In this document: positions 1 through 14,257 of the stretch, piece by piece
Layout of the letters: the number at the start of each line of letters is the position of its first letter
Position numbering within the stretch: the first letter of the stretch is position 1
Assembly (NCBI RefSeq): GCF_026262505.1
Contig: NW_026529215.1
Span: 62,001 to 126,000 of the forward strand
Direction of reading: 5' to 3'
DNA: 64,000 nt
Source of the DNA: Trichomonas vaginalis G3
Taxonomy: Eukaryota > Parabasalia > Trichomonadida > Trichomonadidae
Notes under the pieces: generated by a model
Seen by the model: only the letters and a program-made list of their open reading frames with translations
Told to the model about the DNA's origin: nothing
Databases searched by the model: none
Made by a program: the position numbers and the translations under genes

Positions 1-3000
1 CTGTTGCATCTCATAGACACTGTTGCATCTGTCAGACACTGTTGCATCTCATAGACACTGTTGCATCTGTCAGACACTGTTGCATCTATCAGACACTGTT
101 GCATCTCATAGACACTGTTGCATCTCATAGACACTGTTGCATCTATCAGACACTGTTGCATCTCATAGACACTGTTGCATCTGTCAGACACTGTTGCATT
201 CATAGACACTGTTGCATCTCATAGACACTGTTGCATCTGTCAGACACTGTTGCATCTCATCAGACACTGTTGCATCTCATAGACACTGTTGCATCTGTCA
301 GACACTGTTGCATCTTCAGACACTGTTGCATCTCATAGACACTGTTGCATCTGTCAGACACTGTTGCATTCATAGACACTGTTGCATCTCATACACACTG
401 TTGCATCTCAGACACTGTTGCATCTCAGACACTGTTGCATCTCATAGACACTGTTGCATCTCATAGACACTGTTGCATCTGTCAGACACTGTTGCATCTG
501 TCAGACACTGTTGCATCTCATAGACACTGTTGCATCTGTCAGACACTGTTAAATTTCATAGACACTGTTGCATCTCATACACATTGTTGCATCTCATAGA
601 CACTGTTGCATCTATCAGACACTGTTGCATCTATCAGACACTGTTGCATCTCATAGACACTGTTGCATCTCATAGACACTGTTTCATCTCATAGACACTG
701 TTGCATCTCATAGACACTGTTGCATCTGTTAGACACTGTTGCATCTATCAGACACTGTTGCATCTGTCAGACACTGTTGCATCTGTCAGACACTGTTGCA
801 CCTCATAGACACTGTTGCATCTGTCAGACACTGTTGCATCTGTCAGACACTGTTGCATCTCATAGACACTGTTGCATCTCATAGACACTGTTGCATCTCA
901 TAGACACTGTTGCATCTCATAGACACTGTTGCATCTGTCAGACACTGTTGCATCTCATAGACACTGTTGCATCTCATAGACACTGTTGCATCTCATAGAC
1001 ACTGTTGCATCTGTCAGACACTGTTGCATCTCATAGACACTGTTGCATCTGTCAGACACTGTTGCATCTCATAGACACTGTTGCATCTCATAGACACTGT
1101 TGCATCTCATAGACACTGTTGCATCTCATAGACACTGTTGCATCTGTCAGACACTGTTGCATCTGTCAGACACTGTTGCATCTCATAGACACTGTTGCAT
1201 CTGTCAGACACTGTTGCATTCATAGACACTGTTGCATCTCATACACTGTTGCATCTCATAGACACTGTTGCATCTATCAGACACTGTTGCATCTATCAGA
1301 CACTGTTGCATCTCATAGACACTGTTGCATCTGTCAGACACTGTTAAATTTCATAGACACTGTTGCATCTCATACACATTGTTGCATCTGTCAGACACTG
1401 TTGCATCTGTCAGACACTGTTGCATCTCATAGACACTGTTTCATCTGTCAGACACTGTTGCATCTCATAGACACTGTTGCATCTGTCAGACACTGTTGCA
1501 TCTCATAGACACTGTTGCATCTATCAGACACTGTTGCATCTCATAGACACTGTTGCATCTATCAGACACTGTTGCATCTCATAGACACTGTTGCATCTCA
1601 TAGACACTGTTGCATCTCATAGACACTGTTGCATCTGTCAGACACTGTTGCATCTCATAGACACTGTTGCATCTCATACACACTGTTGCATCTCATAGAC
1701 ACTGTTGCATCTCATAGACACTGTTGCATCTCATAGACACTGTTGCATCTGTCAGACACTGTTGCATCTCATAGACACTGTTGCATCTCATAGACACTGT
1801 TGCATCTGTCAGACACTGTTGCATCTGTCAGACACTGTTGCATCTCATAGACACTGTTGCATCTCATAGACACTGTTGCATCTCATAGACACTGTTGCAT
1901 CTGTCAGACACTGTTGCATCTGTCAGACACTGTTGCACCTCATAGACACTGTTGCATCTGTCAGACACTGTTAAATTTCATAGACACTGTTGCATCTCAT
2001 ACACATTGTTGCATCTCATAGACACTGTTGCATCTATCAGACACTGTTGCATCTATCAGACACTGTTGCATCTCATAGACACTGTTTCATCTATCAGACA
2101 CTGTTGCATCTGATAGACACTGTTGCATCTCATAGACACTGTTGCATCTGTCAGACACTGTTGCATCTATCAGACACTGTTGCATCTATCAGACACTGTT
2201 GCATCTATCAGACACTGTTGCATCTTTCAGACACTGTTGCATCTTTCAGACACTGTTGCATCTGTCAGACACTGTTGCATCTGTCAGACACTGTTGCATC
2301 TCATAGACACTGTTGCATCTCATAGACACTGTTGCATCTTTCAGACACTGTTGCATCTATCAGACACTGTTGCATCTGATAGACACTGTTGCATCTCATA
2401 GACACTGTTGCATCTCATAGACACTGTTGCATCTATCAGACACTGTTGCATCTATCAGACACTGTTGCATCTGTCAGACACTATTGCATCTATCAGACAC
2501 TGTTGCATCTGATAGACACTGTTGCATCTCATAGACACTATTGCATCTATCAGACACTGTTGCATCTGATAGACACTGTTGCATCTCATAGACACTGTTG
2601 CATCTGTCAGACACTGTTGCATCTATCAGACACTGTTGCATCTATCAGACACTGTTGCATCTATCAGACACTGTTGCATCTTTCAGACACTGTTGCATCT
2701 TTCAGACACTGTTGCATCTGTCAGACACTGTTGCATCTCATAGACACTGTTGCATCTGTCAGACACTGTTGCATCTCATAGACACTGTTGCATCTGTCAG
2801 ACACTGTTGCATCTCATAGACACTGTTGCATCTCATAGACACTGTTGCATCTGTCAGACACTGTTGCATCTCATAGACACTGTTGCATCTCATAGACACT
2901 GTTGCATCTCATAGACACTGTTGCATCTCAGACACTGTTGCATCTATCAGACACTGTTGCATCTGTCAGACACTGTTGCATCTCATAGACACTGTTGCAT

Positions 3001-6000
3001 CTGTCAGACACTGTTGCATCTCATAGACACTGTTGCATCTCATAGACACTGTTGCATCTCATAGACACTGTTGCATCTTTCAGACACTGTTGCATCTGTC
3101 AGACACTGTTGCATCTGTCAGACACTGTTGCATCTCATAGACACTGTTGCATCTGTCAGACACTGTTGCATCTCATAGACACTGTTGCATCTCATAGACA
3201 CTGTTGCATCTCATAGACACTGTTGCATCTCATAGACACTGTTGCATCTATCAGACACTGTTGCATCTCATAGACACTGTTGCATCTCATAGACACTGTT
3301 GCATCTGTCAGACACTGTTGCATCTATCAGACACTGTTGCATCTATCAGACACTGTTGCATCTATCAGACACTGTTGCATCTTTCAGACACTGTTGCATC
3401 TTTCAGACACTGTTGCATCTTTCAGACACTGTTGCATCTCATAGACACTGTTGCATCTGTCAGACACTGTTGCATCTCATAGACACTGTTGCATCTGTCA
3501 GACACTGTTGCATCTCATAGACACTGTTGCATCTCATAGACACTGTTGCATCTGTCAGACACTGTTGCATCTCATAGACACTGTTGCATCTCATAGACAC
3601 TGTTGCATCTCAGACACTGTTGCATCTATCAGACACTGTTGCATCTCATAGACACTGTTGCATCTGTCAGACACTGTTGCATCTCATAGACACTGTTGCA
3701 TCTATCAGACACTGTTGCATCTGATAGACACTGTTGCATCTCATAGACACTGTTGCATCTGTCAGACACTGTTGCATCTATCAGACACTGTTGCATCTCA
3801 TAGACACTGTTGCATCTCATAGACACTGTTTCATCTGTCAGACACTGTTGCATCTCATAGACACTGTTGCATCTCATAGACACTGTTGCATCTCATAGAC
3901 ACTGTTGCATCTGTCAGACACTGTTGCATCTGTCAGACACTGTTGCATCTATCAGACACTGTTGCATCTGTCAGACACTGTTGCATCTCATACACATTGT
4001 TGCATCTCATAGACACTGTTGCATCTGTCAGACACTGTTGCATCTATCAGACACTGTTGCATCTGATAGACACTGTTGCATCTCATAGACACTGTTGCAT
4101 CTCATAGACACTGTTGCATCTTTCAGACACTGTTGCATCTCATAGACACTGTTGCATCTGTCCGACACTGTTGCATCTGTCAGACACTGTTGCATCTCAT
4201 AGACACTGTTGCATCTGTCAGACACTGTTGCATCTGTCAGACACTGTTGCATCTGTCAGACACTGTTAAATTTCATAGACACTGTTGCATCTCATACACA
4301 TTGTTGCATCTCATAGACACTGTTGCATCTTTCAGACACTGTTGCATCTGTCAGACACTGTTGCATCTGTCAGACACTGTTGCACCTCATAGACACTGTT
4401 GCATCTGTCAGACACTGTTAAATTTCATAGACACTGTTGCATCTCATACACATTGTTGCATCTCATAGACACTGTTGCATCTGTCAGACACTATTGCATC
4501 TATCAGACACTGTTGCATCTGATAGACACTGTTGCATCTCATAGACACTGTTGCATCTGTCAGACACTGTTGCATCTATCAGACACTGTTGCATCTATCA
4601 GACACTGTTGCATCTATCAGACACTGTTGCATCTTTCAGACACTGTTGCATCTTTCAGACACTGTTGCATCTTTCAGACACTGTTGCATCTCATAGACAC
4701 TGTTGCATCTGTCAGACACTGTTGCATCTCATAGACACTGTTGCATCTATCAGACACTGTTGCATCTGATAGACACTGTTGCATCTCATAGACACTGTTG
4801 CATCTATCAGACACTGTTGCATCTATCAGACACTGTTGCATCTCATAGACACTGTTGCATCTCATAGACACTGTTGCATCTGTCAGACACTGTTGCATCT
4901 CATAGACACTGTTGCATCTCATAGACACTGTTGCATCTCATAGACACTGTTGCATCTGTCAGACACTGTTGCATCTGTCAGACACTGTTGCATCTCATAG
5001 ACACTGTTGCATCTGTCAGACACTGTTGCATCTCATAGACACTGTTGCATCTGTCAGACACTGTTGCATCTCATAGACACTGTTGCATCTCATAGACACT
5101 GTTTCATCTGTCAGACACTGTTGCATCTGTCAGACACTGTTGCATCTGTCAGACACTGTTGCATCTCATAGACACTGTTGCATCTGTCAGACACTGTTGA
5201 ATCTCATAGACACTGTTGCATCTCATACACATTGTTGCATCTCATAGACACTGTTGCATCTATCAGACACTGTTGCATCTATCAGACACTGTTGCATCTC
5301 ATAGACACTGTTTCATCTGTCAGACACTGTTGCATCTCATAGACACTGTTGCATCTCATAGACACTGTTGCATCTCATAGACACTGTTGCATCTGTCAGA
5401 CACTGTTGCATCTGTCAGACACTGTTGCATCTATCAGACACTGTTGCATCTATCAGACACTGTTGCATCTTTCAGACACTGTTGCATCTTTCAGACACTG
5501 TTGCATCTGTCAGACACTGTTGCATCTCATAGACACTGTTGCATCTGTCAGACACTGTTGCATCTATCAGACACTGTTGCATCTATCAGACACTGTTGCA
5601 TCTGTCAGACACTATTGCATCTATCAGACACTGTTTCATCTGATAGACACTGTTGCATCTCATAGACACTATTGCATCTATCAGACACTGTTGCATCTGA
5701 TAGACACTGTTGCATCTCATAGACACTGTTGCATCTGTCAGACACTGTTGCATCTATCAGACACTGTTGCATCTATCAGACACTGTTGCATCTATCAGAC
5801 ACTGTTGCATCTTTCAGACACTGTTGCATCTTTCAGACACTGTTGCATCTTTCAGACACTGTTGCATCTCATAGACACTGTTGCATCTGTCAGACACTGT
5901 TGCATCTCATAGACACTGTTGCATCTGTCAGACACTGTTGCATCTCATAGACACTGTTGCATCTGTCAGACACTGTTGCATCTCATAGACACTGTTGCAT

Positions 6001-9000
6001 CTCATAGACACTGTTGCATCTGTCAGACACTGTTGCATCTCATAGACACTGTTGCATCTCATAGACACTGTTGCATCTTTCAGACACTATTGCATCTGTC
6101 AGACACTGTTGCATCTCATAGACACTGTTGCATCTGTCAGACACTGTTGCATCTCATAGACACTGTTGCATCTGTCAGACACTGTTGCATCTGTCAGACA
6201 CTGTTGCACCTCATAGACACTGTTGCATCTGTCAGACACTGTTGCATCTCATAGACACTGTTGCATCTGTCAGACACTGTTGCATCTCATAGACACTGTT
6301 GCATCTCATAGACACTGTTTCATCTGTCAGACACTGTTGCATCTGTCAGACACTGTTGCATCTGTCAGACACTGTTGCATCTCATAGACACTGTTGCATC
6401 TCATAGACACTGTTGCATCTCATAGACACTGTTGCATCTCATAGACACTGTTGCATCTGTCAGACACTGTTGCATCTCATAGACACTGTTGCATCTCATA
6501 GACACTGTTGCATCTGTCAGACACTGTTGCATCTCATAGACACTGTTGCATCTCATAGACACTGTTTCATCTGTCAGACACTGTTGCATCTCATAGACAC
6601 TGTTGCATCTCATAGACACTGTTGCATCTCATAGACACTGTTGCATCTGTCAGACACTGTTGCATCTGTCAGACACTGTTGCACCTCATAGACACTGTTG
6701 CATCTGTCAGACACTGTTGCATCTCATAGACACTGTTGCATCTGTTAGACACTGTTGCATCTATCAGACACTGTTGCATCTGTCAGACACTGTTGCATCT
6801 CATAGACACTGTTGCATCTCATAGACACTGTTGCATCTCATAGACACTGTTGCATCTCATAGACACTGTTGCATCTGTCAGACACTGTTGCATCTCATAG
6901 ACACTGTTGCATCTATCAGACACTGTTGCATCTATCAGACACTGTTGCATCTGTCAGACACTGTTGCATCTGTCAGACACTGTTGCATCTCATAGACACT
7001 GTTGCATCTCATAGACACTGTTGCATCTCATAGACACTGTTGCATCTCATAGACACTGTTGCATCTCATAGACACTGTTGCATCTCATAGACACTGTTGC
7101 ATCTGTCAGACACTGTTGCATCTCATAGACACTGTTGCATCTGTCAGACACTGTTGCATCTGTCAGACACTGTTGCATCTCATAGACACTGTTGCATCTG
7201 TCAGACACTGTTGCATCTCATAGACACTGTTGCATCTGTCAGACACTGTTGCATCTCATAGACACTGTTGCATCTCATAGACACTGTTGCATCTGTCAGA
7301 CACTGTTGCATCTGTCAGACACTGTTGCATCTGTCAGACACTGTTGCATCTCATAGACACTGTTGCATCTCATAGACACTGTTGCATCTCATAGACACTG
7401 TTGCATCTCATAGACACTGTTGCATCTGTCAGACACTGTTGCATCTCATAGACACTGTTGCATCTCATAGACACTGTTGCATCTGTCAGACACTGTTGCA
7501 TCTCATAGACACTGTTGCATCTCATAGACACTGTTGCATCTGTCAGACACTGTTGCATCTCATAGACACTGTTGCATCTCATAGACACTGTTGCATCTGT
7601 CAGACACTGTTGCATCTCATAGACACTGTTGCATCTCATAGACACTGTTGCATCTCATAGACACTGTTGCATCTCATAGACACTGTTGCATCTCATAGAC
7701 ACTGTTGCATCTGTCAGACACTGTTGCATCTCTCAGACACTGTTGCATCTGTCAGACACTGTTGCATCTGTCAGACACTGTTGCATCTCATAGACACTGT
7801 TGCATCTCATAGACACTGTTGCATCTCATAGACACTGTTGCATCTCATAGACACTGTTGCATCTGTCAGACACTGTTGCATCTCATAGACACTGTTGCAT
7901 CTCATAGACACTGTTGCATCTCATCAGACACTGTTGCATCTGTCAGACACTGTTGCATCTCATAGACACTGTTGCATCTCATAGACACTGTTGCATCTCA
8001 TAGACACTGTTGCATCTCATAGACACTGTTGCATCTCATAGACACTGTTGCATCTCATAGACACTGTTGCATCTGTCAGACACTGTTGCATCTGTCAGAC
8101 ACTGTTGCATCTCATAGACACTGTTGCATCTGTCAGACACTGTTGCATCTCATAGACACTGTTGCATCTCATAGACACTGTTGCATCTGTCAGACACTGT
8201 TGCATCTGTCAGACACTGTTGCATCTCATAGACACTGTTGCATCTCATAGACACTGTTGCATCTCATAGACACTGTTGCATCTCATAGACACTGTTGCAT
8301 CTGTCAGACACTGTTGCATCTCATAGACACTGTTGCATCTCATAGACACTGTTGCATCTGTCAGACACTGTTGCATCTCATAGACACTGTTGCATCTCAT
8401 AGACACTGTTGCATCTGTCAGACACTGTTGCATCTCATAGACACTGTTGCATCTGTCAGACACTGTTGCATCTCATAGACACTGTTGCATCTCATAGACA
8501 CTGTTGCATCTCATAGACACTGTTGCATCTCATAGACACTGTTGCATCTGTCAGACACTGTTGCATCTCATAGACACTGTTGCATCTCATAGACACTGTT
8601 GCATCTCATAGACACTGTTGCATCTCATAGACACTGTTGCATCTGTCAGACACTGTTGCATCTCATAGACACTGTTGCATCTCATAGACACTGTTGCATC
8701 TCATAGACACTGTTGCATCTCATAGACACTGTTGCATCTGTCAGACACTGTTGCATCTGTCAGACACTGTTGCATCTCATAGACACTGTTGCATCTGTCA
8801 GACACTGTTGCATCTCATAGACACTGTTGCATCTCATAGACACTGTTGCATCTCATAGACACTGTTGCATCTCATAGACACTGTTGCATCTGTCAGACAC
8901 TGTTGCATCTCATAGACACTGTTGCATCTCATCAGACACTGTTGCATCTATCAGACACTGTTGCATCTGTCAGACACTGTTGCATCTCATAGACACTGTT

Positions 9001-10262
9001 GCATCTCATAGACACTGTTGCATCTCATAGACACTGTTGCATCTGTCAGACACTGTTGCATCTGTCAGACACTGTTGCATCTCATAGACACTGTTGCATC
9101 TGTCAGACACTGTTGCATCTCATAGACACTGTTGCATCTGTCAGACACTGTTGCATCTGTCAGACACTGTTGCATCTGTCAGACACTGTTGCATCTCTCA
9201 GACACTGTTGCATCTCATAGACACTGTTGCATCTCATAGACACTGTTGCATCTCATAGACACTGTTGCATCTCATAGACACTGTTGCATCTCATAGACAC
9301 TGTTGCATCTGTCAGACACTGTTGCATCTCATAGACACTGTTGCATCTGTCAGACACTGTTGCATCTCATAGACACTGTTGCATCTCATAGACACTGTTT
9401 CATCTGTCAGACACTGTTGCATCTCATAGACACTGTTGCATCTGTCAGACACTGTTGCATCTCATAGACACTGTTGCATCTCATAGACACTGTTGCATCT
9501 CATAGACACTGTTGCATCTGTCAGACACTGTTGCATCTCATAGACACTGTTGCATCTCATAGACACTGTTGCATCTCATAGACACTGTTGCATCTGTCAG
9601 ACACTGTTGCATCTGTCAGACACTGTTGCATCTCATAGACACTGTTGCATCTGTCAGACACTGTTGCATCTCATAGACACTGTTGCATCTCATAGACACT
9701 GTTGCATCTCATAGACACTGTTGCATCTCATAGACACTGTTGCATCTGTCAGACACTGTTGCATCTCATAGACACTGTTGCATCTCATAGACACTGTTGC
9801 ATCTCATAGACACTGTTTCATCTGTCCGACACTGTTGCATCTGTCAGACACTGTTGCATCTCATAGACACTGTTGCATCTGTCAGACACTGTTGCATCTA
9901 TCAGACACTGTTGCATCTGTCAGACACTGTTGCATCTGTCAGACACTGTTGCATCTCATAGACACTGTTGCATCTCATAGACACTGTTGCATCTCATAGA
10001 CACTGTTGCATCTCATAGACACTGTTGCATCTCATAGACACTGTTGCATCTCATACACACTGTTGCATCTCATAGACACTGTTGCATCTCATAGACACTG
10101 TTGCATCTATCAGACACTGTTGCATCTGTCAGACACTGTTGCATCTCTCAGACACTGTTGCATCTCATAGACACTGTTGCATCTGTCAGACACTGTTGCA
10201 TCTCTCAGACACTGTTGCATCTGTCAGACACTGTTGCATGTCTCACTGTTGCATCTTTCATT
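1..10262. repeat. 19-bp satellite array (left end open)
   Basis: About 540 tandem copies of a 19-bp monomer, CTGTTGCATCTCATAGACA. The main variants change the second half to GTCAGACA, ATCAGACA, TTCAGACA or GATAGACA. The array begins before the window. It carries block-level (higher-order) structure: a run of ATCAG monomers followed by TTCAG monomers recurs near 2160, 2600, 3300, 4556, 5390 and 5726, and a variant block containing AAATTTCATAG and CATACACATTG recurs near 548, 1345, 1969, 4264 and 4418. From about 6300 to 10000 the array is more uniform, mostly CATAGACA and GTCAGACA types. It frays at 10240-10262. Because the unit is not a multiple of three and has no stop in several frames, it reads as long repetitive ORFs on both strands; these are not genes. 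Confidence 0.97.
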
Positions 10263-10417
10263 GACTTTTTTATCTCTCAGGAAATATTTTATCTCTATAA
10301 TATTTTTTATATCTCCCAAACTTTTACATCTTTCTGATTAATTTTTTTATCCTTTTTCATTCTGTTCTGTATATCGAATCTTTATATAACAAATAATTAA
10401 ATAGTTTCTCATATTTA

Positions 10418-11165
10418 TTAACTATTTTTATAAACAATAATCATACACATTTTATTCATATAAATATTTTTTTCACAAACCATTTTCCTCTTCCTTCTTA
10501 CAACAAAATCTGGATCTCTTTCCTTGTCTTTATTATCAAAAACTTCTTCGATAATTTTTGAAATCATGTCTTTGTTTTGCTGATATTCATCTGATTCTTC
10601 CGGAAGATATGCATTACTTAATGCCAAATCTATCACTTCTGGATGTGTTTTTCTTAATGATGATATATAATGAATTGCCTGAATTGTATCATAATCGATG
10701 TTCATCCCAAGATTAAACATGAAACTTGTTGCCTTGTCAATTGACGGAAGATTTAAAATGCGTTGAACAAGACTTTTAACTCCTATATCTGGAGTTACTT
10801 GTTCTTCATACAAGTAAATTTCGTTCTCAACTTTGGTTGTAAATGTTTTCCGAGCCGAAATTTTGCATTGTTCATTTTTCCGATCACCCTTTCCTATCGG
10901 ATTGTCTTCATCATCATAAAACTAGAATATTCTTCGAACTATTGAATTCCAATTTTCCAATATGAAATGCTTTAGGTTTTTCTAAATCGGCCGTTTTACA
11001 TCTAAGATGTTATGAATACATGGAATATGAACACCATATAGTTTATAAACATTTTCCATGTTGCAGTTGCATTTACAATGCTGTTCGACTTTATTTTTAA
11101 TTGCCGAAATTTTCAATTTTCTATAAAGTTTCATTACATTATCATTTTTTGGATTATGTTTGAGT
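10418..11165 (-). pseudogene. Decayed SWIM-finger protein fragment, probably MULE transposase C-terminus
   Basis: One minus-strand frame runs from 11165 down to 10418 (about 248 codons), interrupted by two TAG codons near 10995 and 10922. No start codon is visible, and the upstream side is cut off by the 35-bp minisatellite. Near its N-terminal end it has a C-x-C-x(n)-C-x-H arrangement (HCKCNC, then PCIH about 15 residues later), the SWIM zinc-finger pattern that often sits at the C-terminus of MULE transposases. The rest is a charged, helical-looking tail containing RDPDFVVRRKRK. The SWIM reading is from pattern only. It could instead be a host SWIM-domain protein. The two stops, the missing start and the missing catalytic part make it a remnant. 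Confidence 0.45.
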
Positions 11166-11168
11166 GGA

Positions 11169-12360
11169 TTTAGATGTATGAGTAGTTTTCAATGTCAGTG
11201 TGGATCAAGATGTCTGGGAATAAAAGTAAGTCGTAGGTTAATATAAGTTTGATATTAATGTAAGTATGACTTGAAATGTAAGTCTCGGACGAAAGTAAGT
11301 CTGACTTGAAATGGAAGTCTCGGACGAAAGTAAGACAGACTTGAAATGTAAGTCTGACTTGAAATGTAAGTTTCGGACGAAAGTAAGTCTGACTTGAAAT
11401 GGAAGTCTCGGACGAAAGTAAGTCTGACTTGAAATGGAAGTCTCGGACGAAAGTAAGTCTGACTTGAAATGTAAGTCTCGGACGAAAGTAAGTATAACTT
11501 GAAATGTAAGTCTGACTAGAAATGTAAGTCTCGGACGAAAGTAAGTCTGACTTGAAATGTAAGTCTCGGACGAAAGTAAGTATAACTTGAAATGTAAGTC
11601 TCGGACGAAAGTAAGTCTGACTTGAAATGTAAGTCTCGGACGAAAGTAAGACTGACTTGAAATGAAAGTCTGACTTGAAATGTAAGTCTCGGACGAAAGT
11701 AAGACAGACTTGAAATGGAAGTCTCGGACGAAAGTAAGTCTGACTTGAAATGTAAGTCTCGGACGAAAGTAAGTATAACTTGAAATGTAAGTCTGACTTG
11801 AAATGTAAGTCTCGGACGAAAGTAAGACTGACTTGAAATGTAAGTTTCGGACGAAAGTAAGACTGACTTGAAATGTAAGTTTCGGACGAAAGTAAGACAG
11901 ACTTGAAATGTAAGTCTCGGACGAAAGTAAGTCTGACTTGAAATGGAAGTCTCGGACGAAAGTAAGTCTGACTTGAAATGTAAGTCTCGGACGAAAGTAA
12001 GTCTGACTTGAAATGTAAGTCTCGGACGAAAGTAAGTATAACTTGAAATGTAAGTCTGACTAGAAATGTAAGTCTCGGACGAAAGTAAGTCTGACTTGAA
12101 ATGTAAGTTTCGGACGAAAGTAAGTCTGACTTGAAATGTAAGTCTGATTCTAAATGTAAGTTCTAGACTAAAGTAAGTCTGATTCTAAATATAAGTCTGA
12201 TATTAAGATAAGTTTGTAACTAAAATTAAGTCTTATTCCAAAAGCAAATTTAATTGTATAATAAGTCTGGATCTAGAGTAAGCCTTAGTCTACAGCTATT
12301 CTGTGTCAAAAATAAGTCACGAACCATAGTAAGTTTCGGACTAGAGTATGTCTGTAATTC
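11169..12360. repeat. 35-bp dimeric minisatellite
   Basis: A tandem array whose 35-bp unit is a dimer of two related halves, AAGTCTGACTTGAAATGT (18 bp) and AAGTCTCGGACGAAAGT (17 bp). The centre (about 11280-12150) is nearly uniform, with a few units missing or repeating one half. Both edges, especially 12150-12360, hold strongly diverged single halves that keep the AAGTCT anchor. This edge decay with a homogeneous centre is what unequal crossing-over produces. There is no coding potential. It abuts the truncated SWIM fragment. Confidence 0.95.
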
Positions 12361-14257
12361 GAATCATTCATATTCTTCAATTATCCCGCCAAAAAATTAT
12401 CGTCTTTTTATCATACCATAGTTTTTATCAATCTCGTTCTACTAAAAAACCTTTATATTGGTGATTTCTTTGTTAAACCCGTATTTTTTCATGTGAATCT
12501 TATTGTATAAACTCTAAAAGTTCAATTTCCGGTCGAAAAAAACTTGAAAACAATTTGTATTCGACGAGTTAAAGAGCTCTATTTATTCTAAATTTTCCAA
12601 AAAAAATTAGATTTCGTTTTTTCGCTTCAAAAAAATGTTGTTTTAAGTTTTAAAATTTGTAATTCAAAATTTTTTTGGAAAGATTTACGATTTTTTTAAT
12701 ACTGCGAATGAGTTTTATTTTACATACTCTATTGATAAATCATATTTTTGTCGAGATATAACTTTTTTTTAAAAAATTATATGCAAAGAGTGTTATAGAA
12801 TTCTAGAAGGTATAGTGCATAATTTGAAGTATACTATCAAATAAAGAAATTTTACAGTTTTTTAGTTTTATTTAGATGTACGTTATTTTAGATGCTTCGT
12901 CGAAAACAAAGCATGTCTGTTAAGTTTATTCTTAACATGGTAAATAAAATGGCAACGAAGCCCAGTGTACTGCGTCTTATGCCGTAGTTTTTGTTATCTT
13001 CATACTCAAATACAACAAATACAAATAGATTTATTACGAAAAAACGTATAAAACAAAATGATATATATTATTTCTAGACAAGTTGACGAACATGTAGCGC
13101 AGCTGTATCGCTTTAGAGAACAATTCTTCCAACACCTACTCATTCAGTGAAAGATTTAAAAAGAAACTCTTACTCGACCTTAACTACCTACGCTTTGCTT
13201 GAACAATTCCCAACGAGGTTACTATAAGGTTGCAAGTCTTGTCAAAATGTAGTATGCAATACGTTGGGGAAAAATAGATATATACGAACAAACTACTACA
13301 GTCTAGCAACTAGTCTTTAAGTGTAATGTATTTTTGCTACAAAGAGCTCATAACGAAGTCAAATTTTGCAATTTGATGTCAAAACTAGCTAGTTGTTGAA
13401 TCAAATAGCGTTGTGACTTTGTATACATCACGATCTTGTGGTATCAGAGCTGTACTGCTGCAGACTAATTCAACTAAACATGAGCAAGATTGGGATTTCT
13501 ATTCTCTGGGGTGCGAGGCTCGTCCAAAGTTCAAGCAGCTACAGTGTTTTGGATCACCTAAAGAACTTTGGGAATTCAGTTATTACGTAAATTTCTCAAG
13601 ATGAACTTGAGAGCAGCGCAGTTATAACGAAAGTCTCTGATGAAAGGCAATGATTTCTTTCATGAATGATCTAACGTTAGCTTGAAATCAGGAAAAGAGA
13701 CTATTGATGACTTACTTTCCATCGATGGTGTACAACAGCAGGGAGGGGATTGGTGGGTTTGGGGAAATTCGCTGAGGCACTAGTGTCCGGATTGTTCGTC
13801 AAATAGGTTTCCTTTCCTATAAAGAAATGACACTTTTTTGGCGGCTTATTGACTCAGAAAAATTTGAGAGTTAACGAATAATTTTGGCGCCAAAAATAAT
13901 TTCTCTTAATTTATTAAATTTAATATACGCACATCCATAAGTTATGCTATTTTTTCTATTTATTTTGTTCTAAAATTCTAAATATTTTTTTTTCATAACA
14001 TAAAATATGATGTCTAGTCTCATTTACATAACAACATGCCTTAGAATAGGTTTTTTATTCTTTTTGTCACTTTAAATTAAGAATAAAAAGATAATTTAAA
14101 TTGAATATTTGCGATTATTCTCACTAATGCTGCTTCCTCTTTTATTAGGTAGACGACAAAAAGTTAGCCTTGGACTCCCATATCAGATTTTTGATTGGTT
14201 GCGTATATAATGAGCTGGGATTGATAGACGAAAACCCAGTGAGAAAATTTTTGACGC
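12361..14257. other. Non-coding spacer, no gene recognised
   Basis: AT-rich sequence with no convincing ORF. The part from about 12890 to 13850 is less AT-rich than its surroundings and may be a decayed mobile element or gene, but its reading frames are full of stops and I recognise no domain. A 14-bp perfect palindrome, TTTTGGCGCCAAAA, lies at 13882-13895. Confidence 0.5.

Noticed and set aside
1-10262. CRISPR-like array
   Set aside because: Repeats are contiguous 19-bp units with no unique spacers, and the context is eukaryotic.
42-10264. Many 60-187-codon ORFs on both strands in the left 10 kb
   Set aside because: They are readings of the 19-bp satellite; every frame gives the same repetitive peptide, and the starts are mostly TTG. 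No gene.
10738-10945. 60-codon plus-strand ORF opposite the SWIM fragment
   Set aside because: Antisense to the longer decayed frame and phenylalanine/isoleucine-rich by composition.
13390-13620. TGGTATCAGAGC at about 13438, which resembles a plant LTR-retroelement primer-binding site, followed by a short gag-like frame
   Set aside because: No flanking long terminal repeats or pol-like sequence seen, LTR elements are not known from this lineage, and a 12-base match can arise by chance. At most a very old relic; not called.
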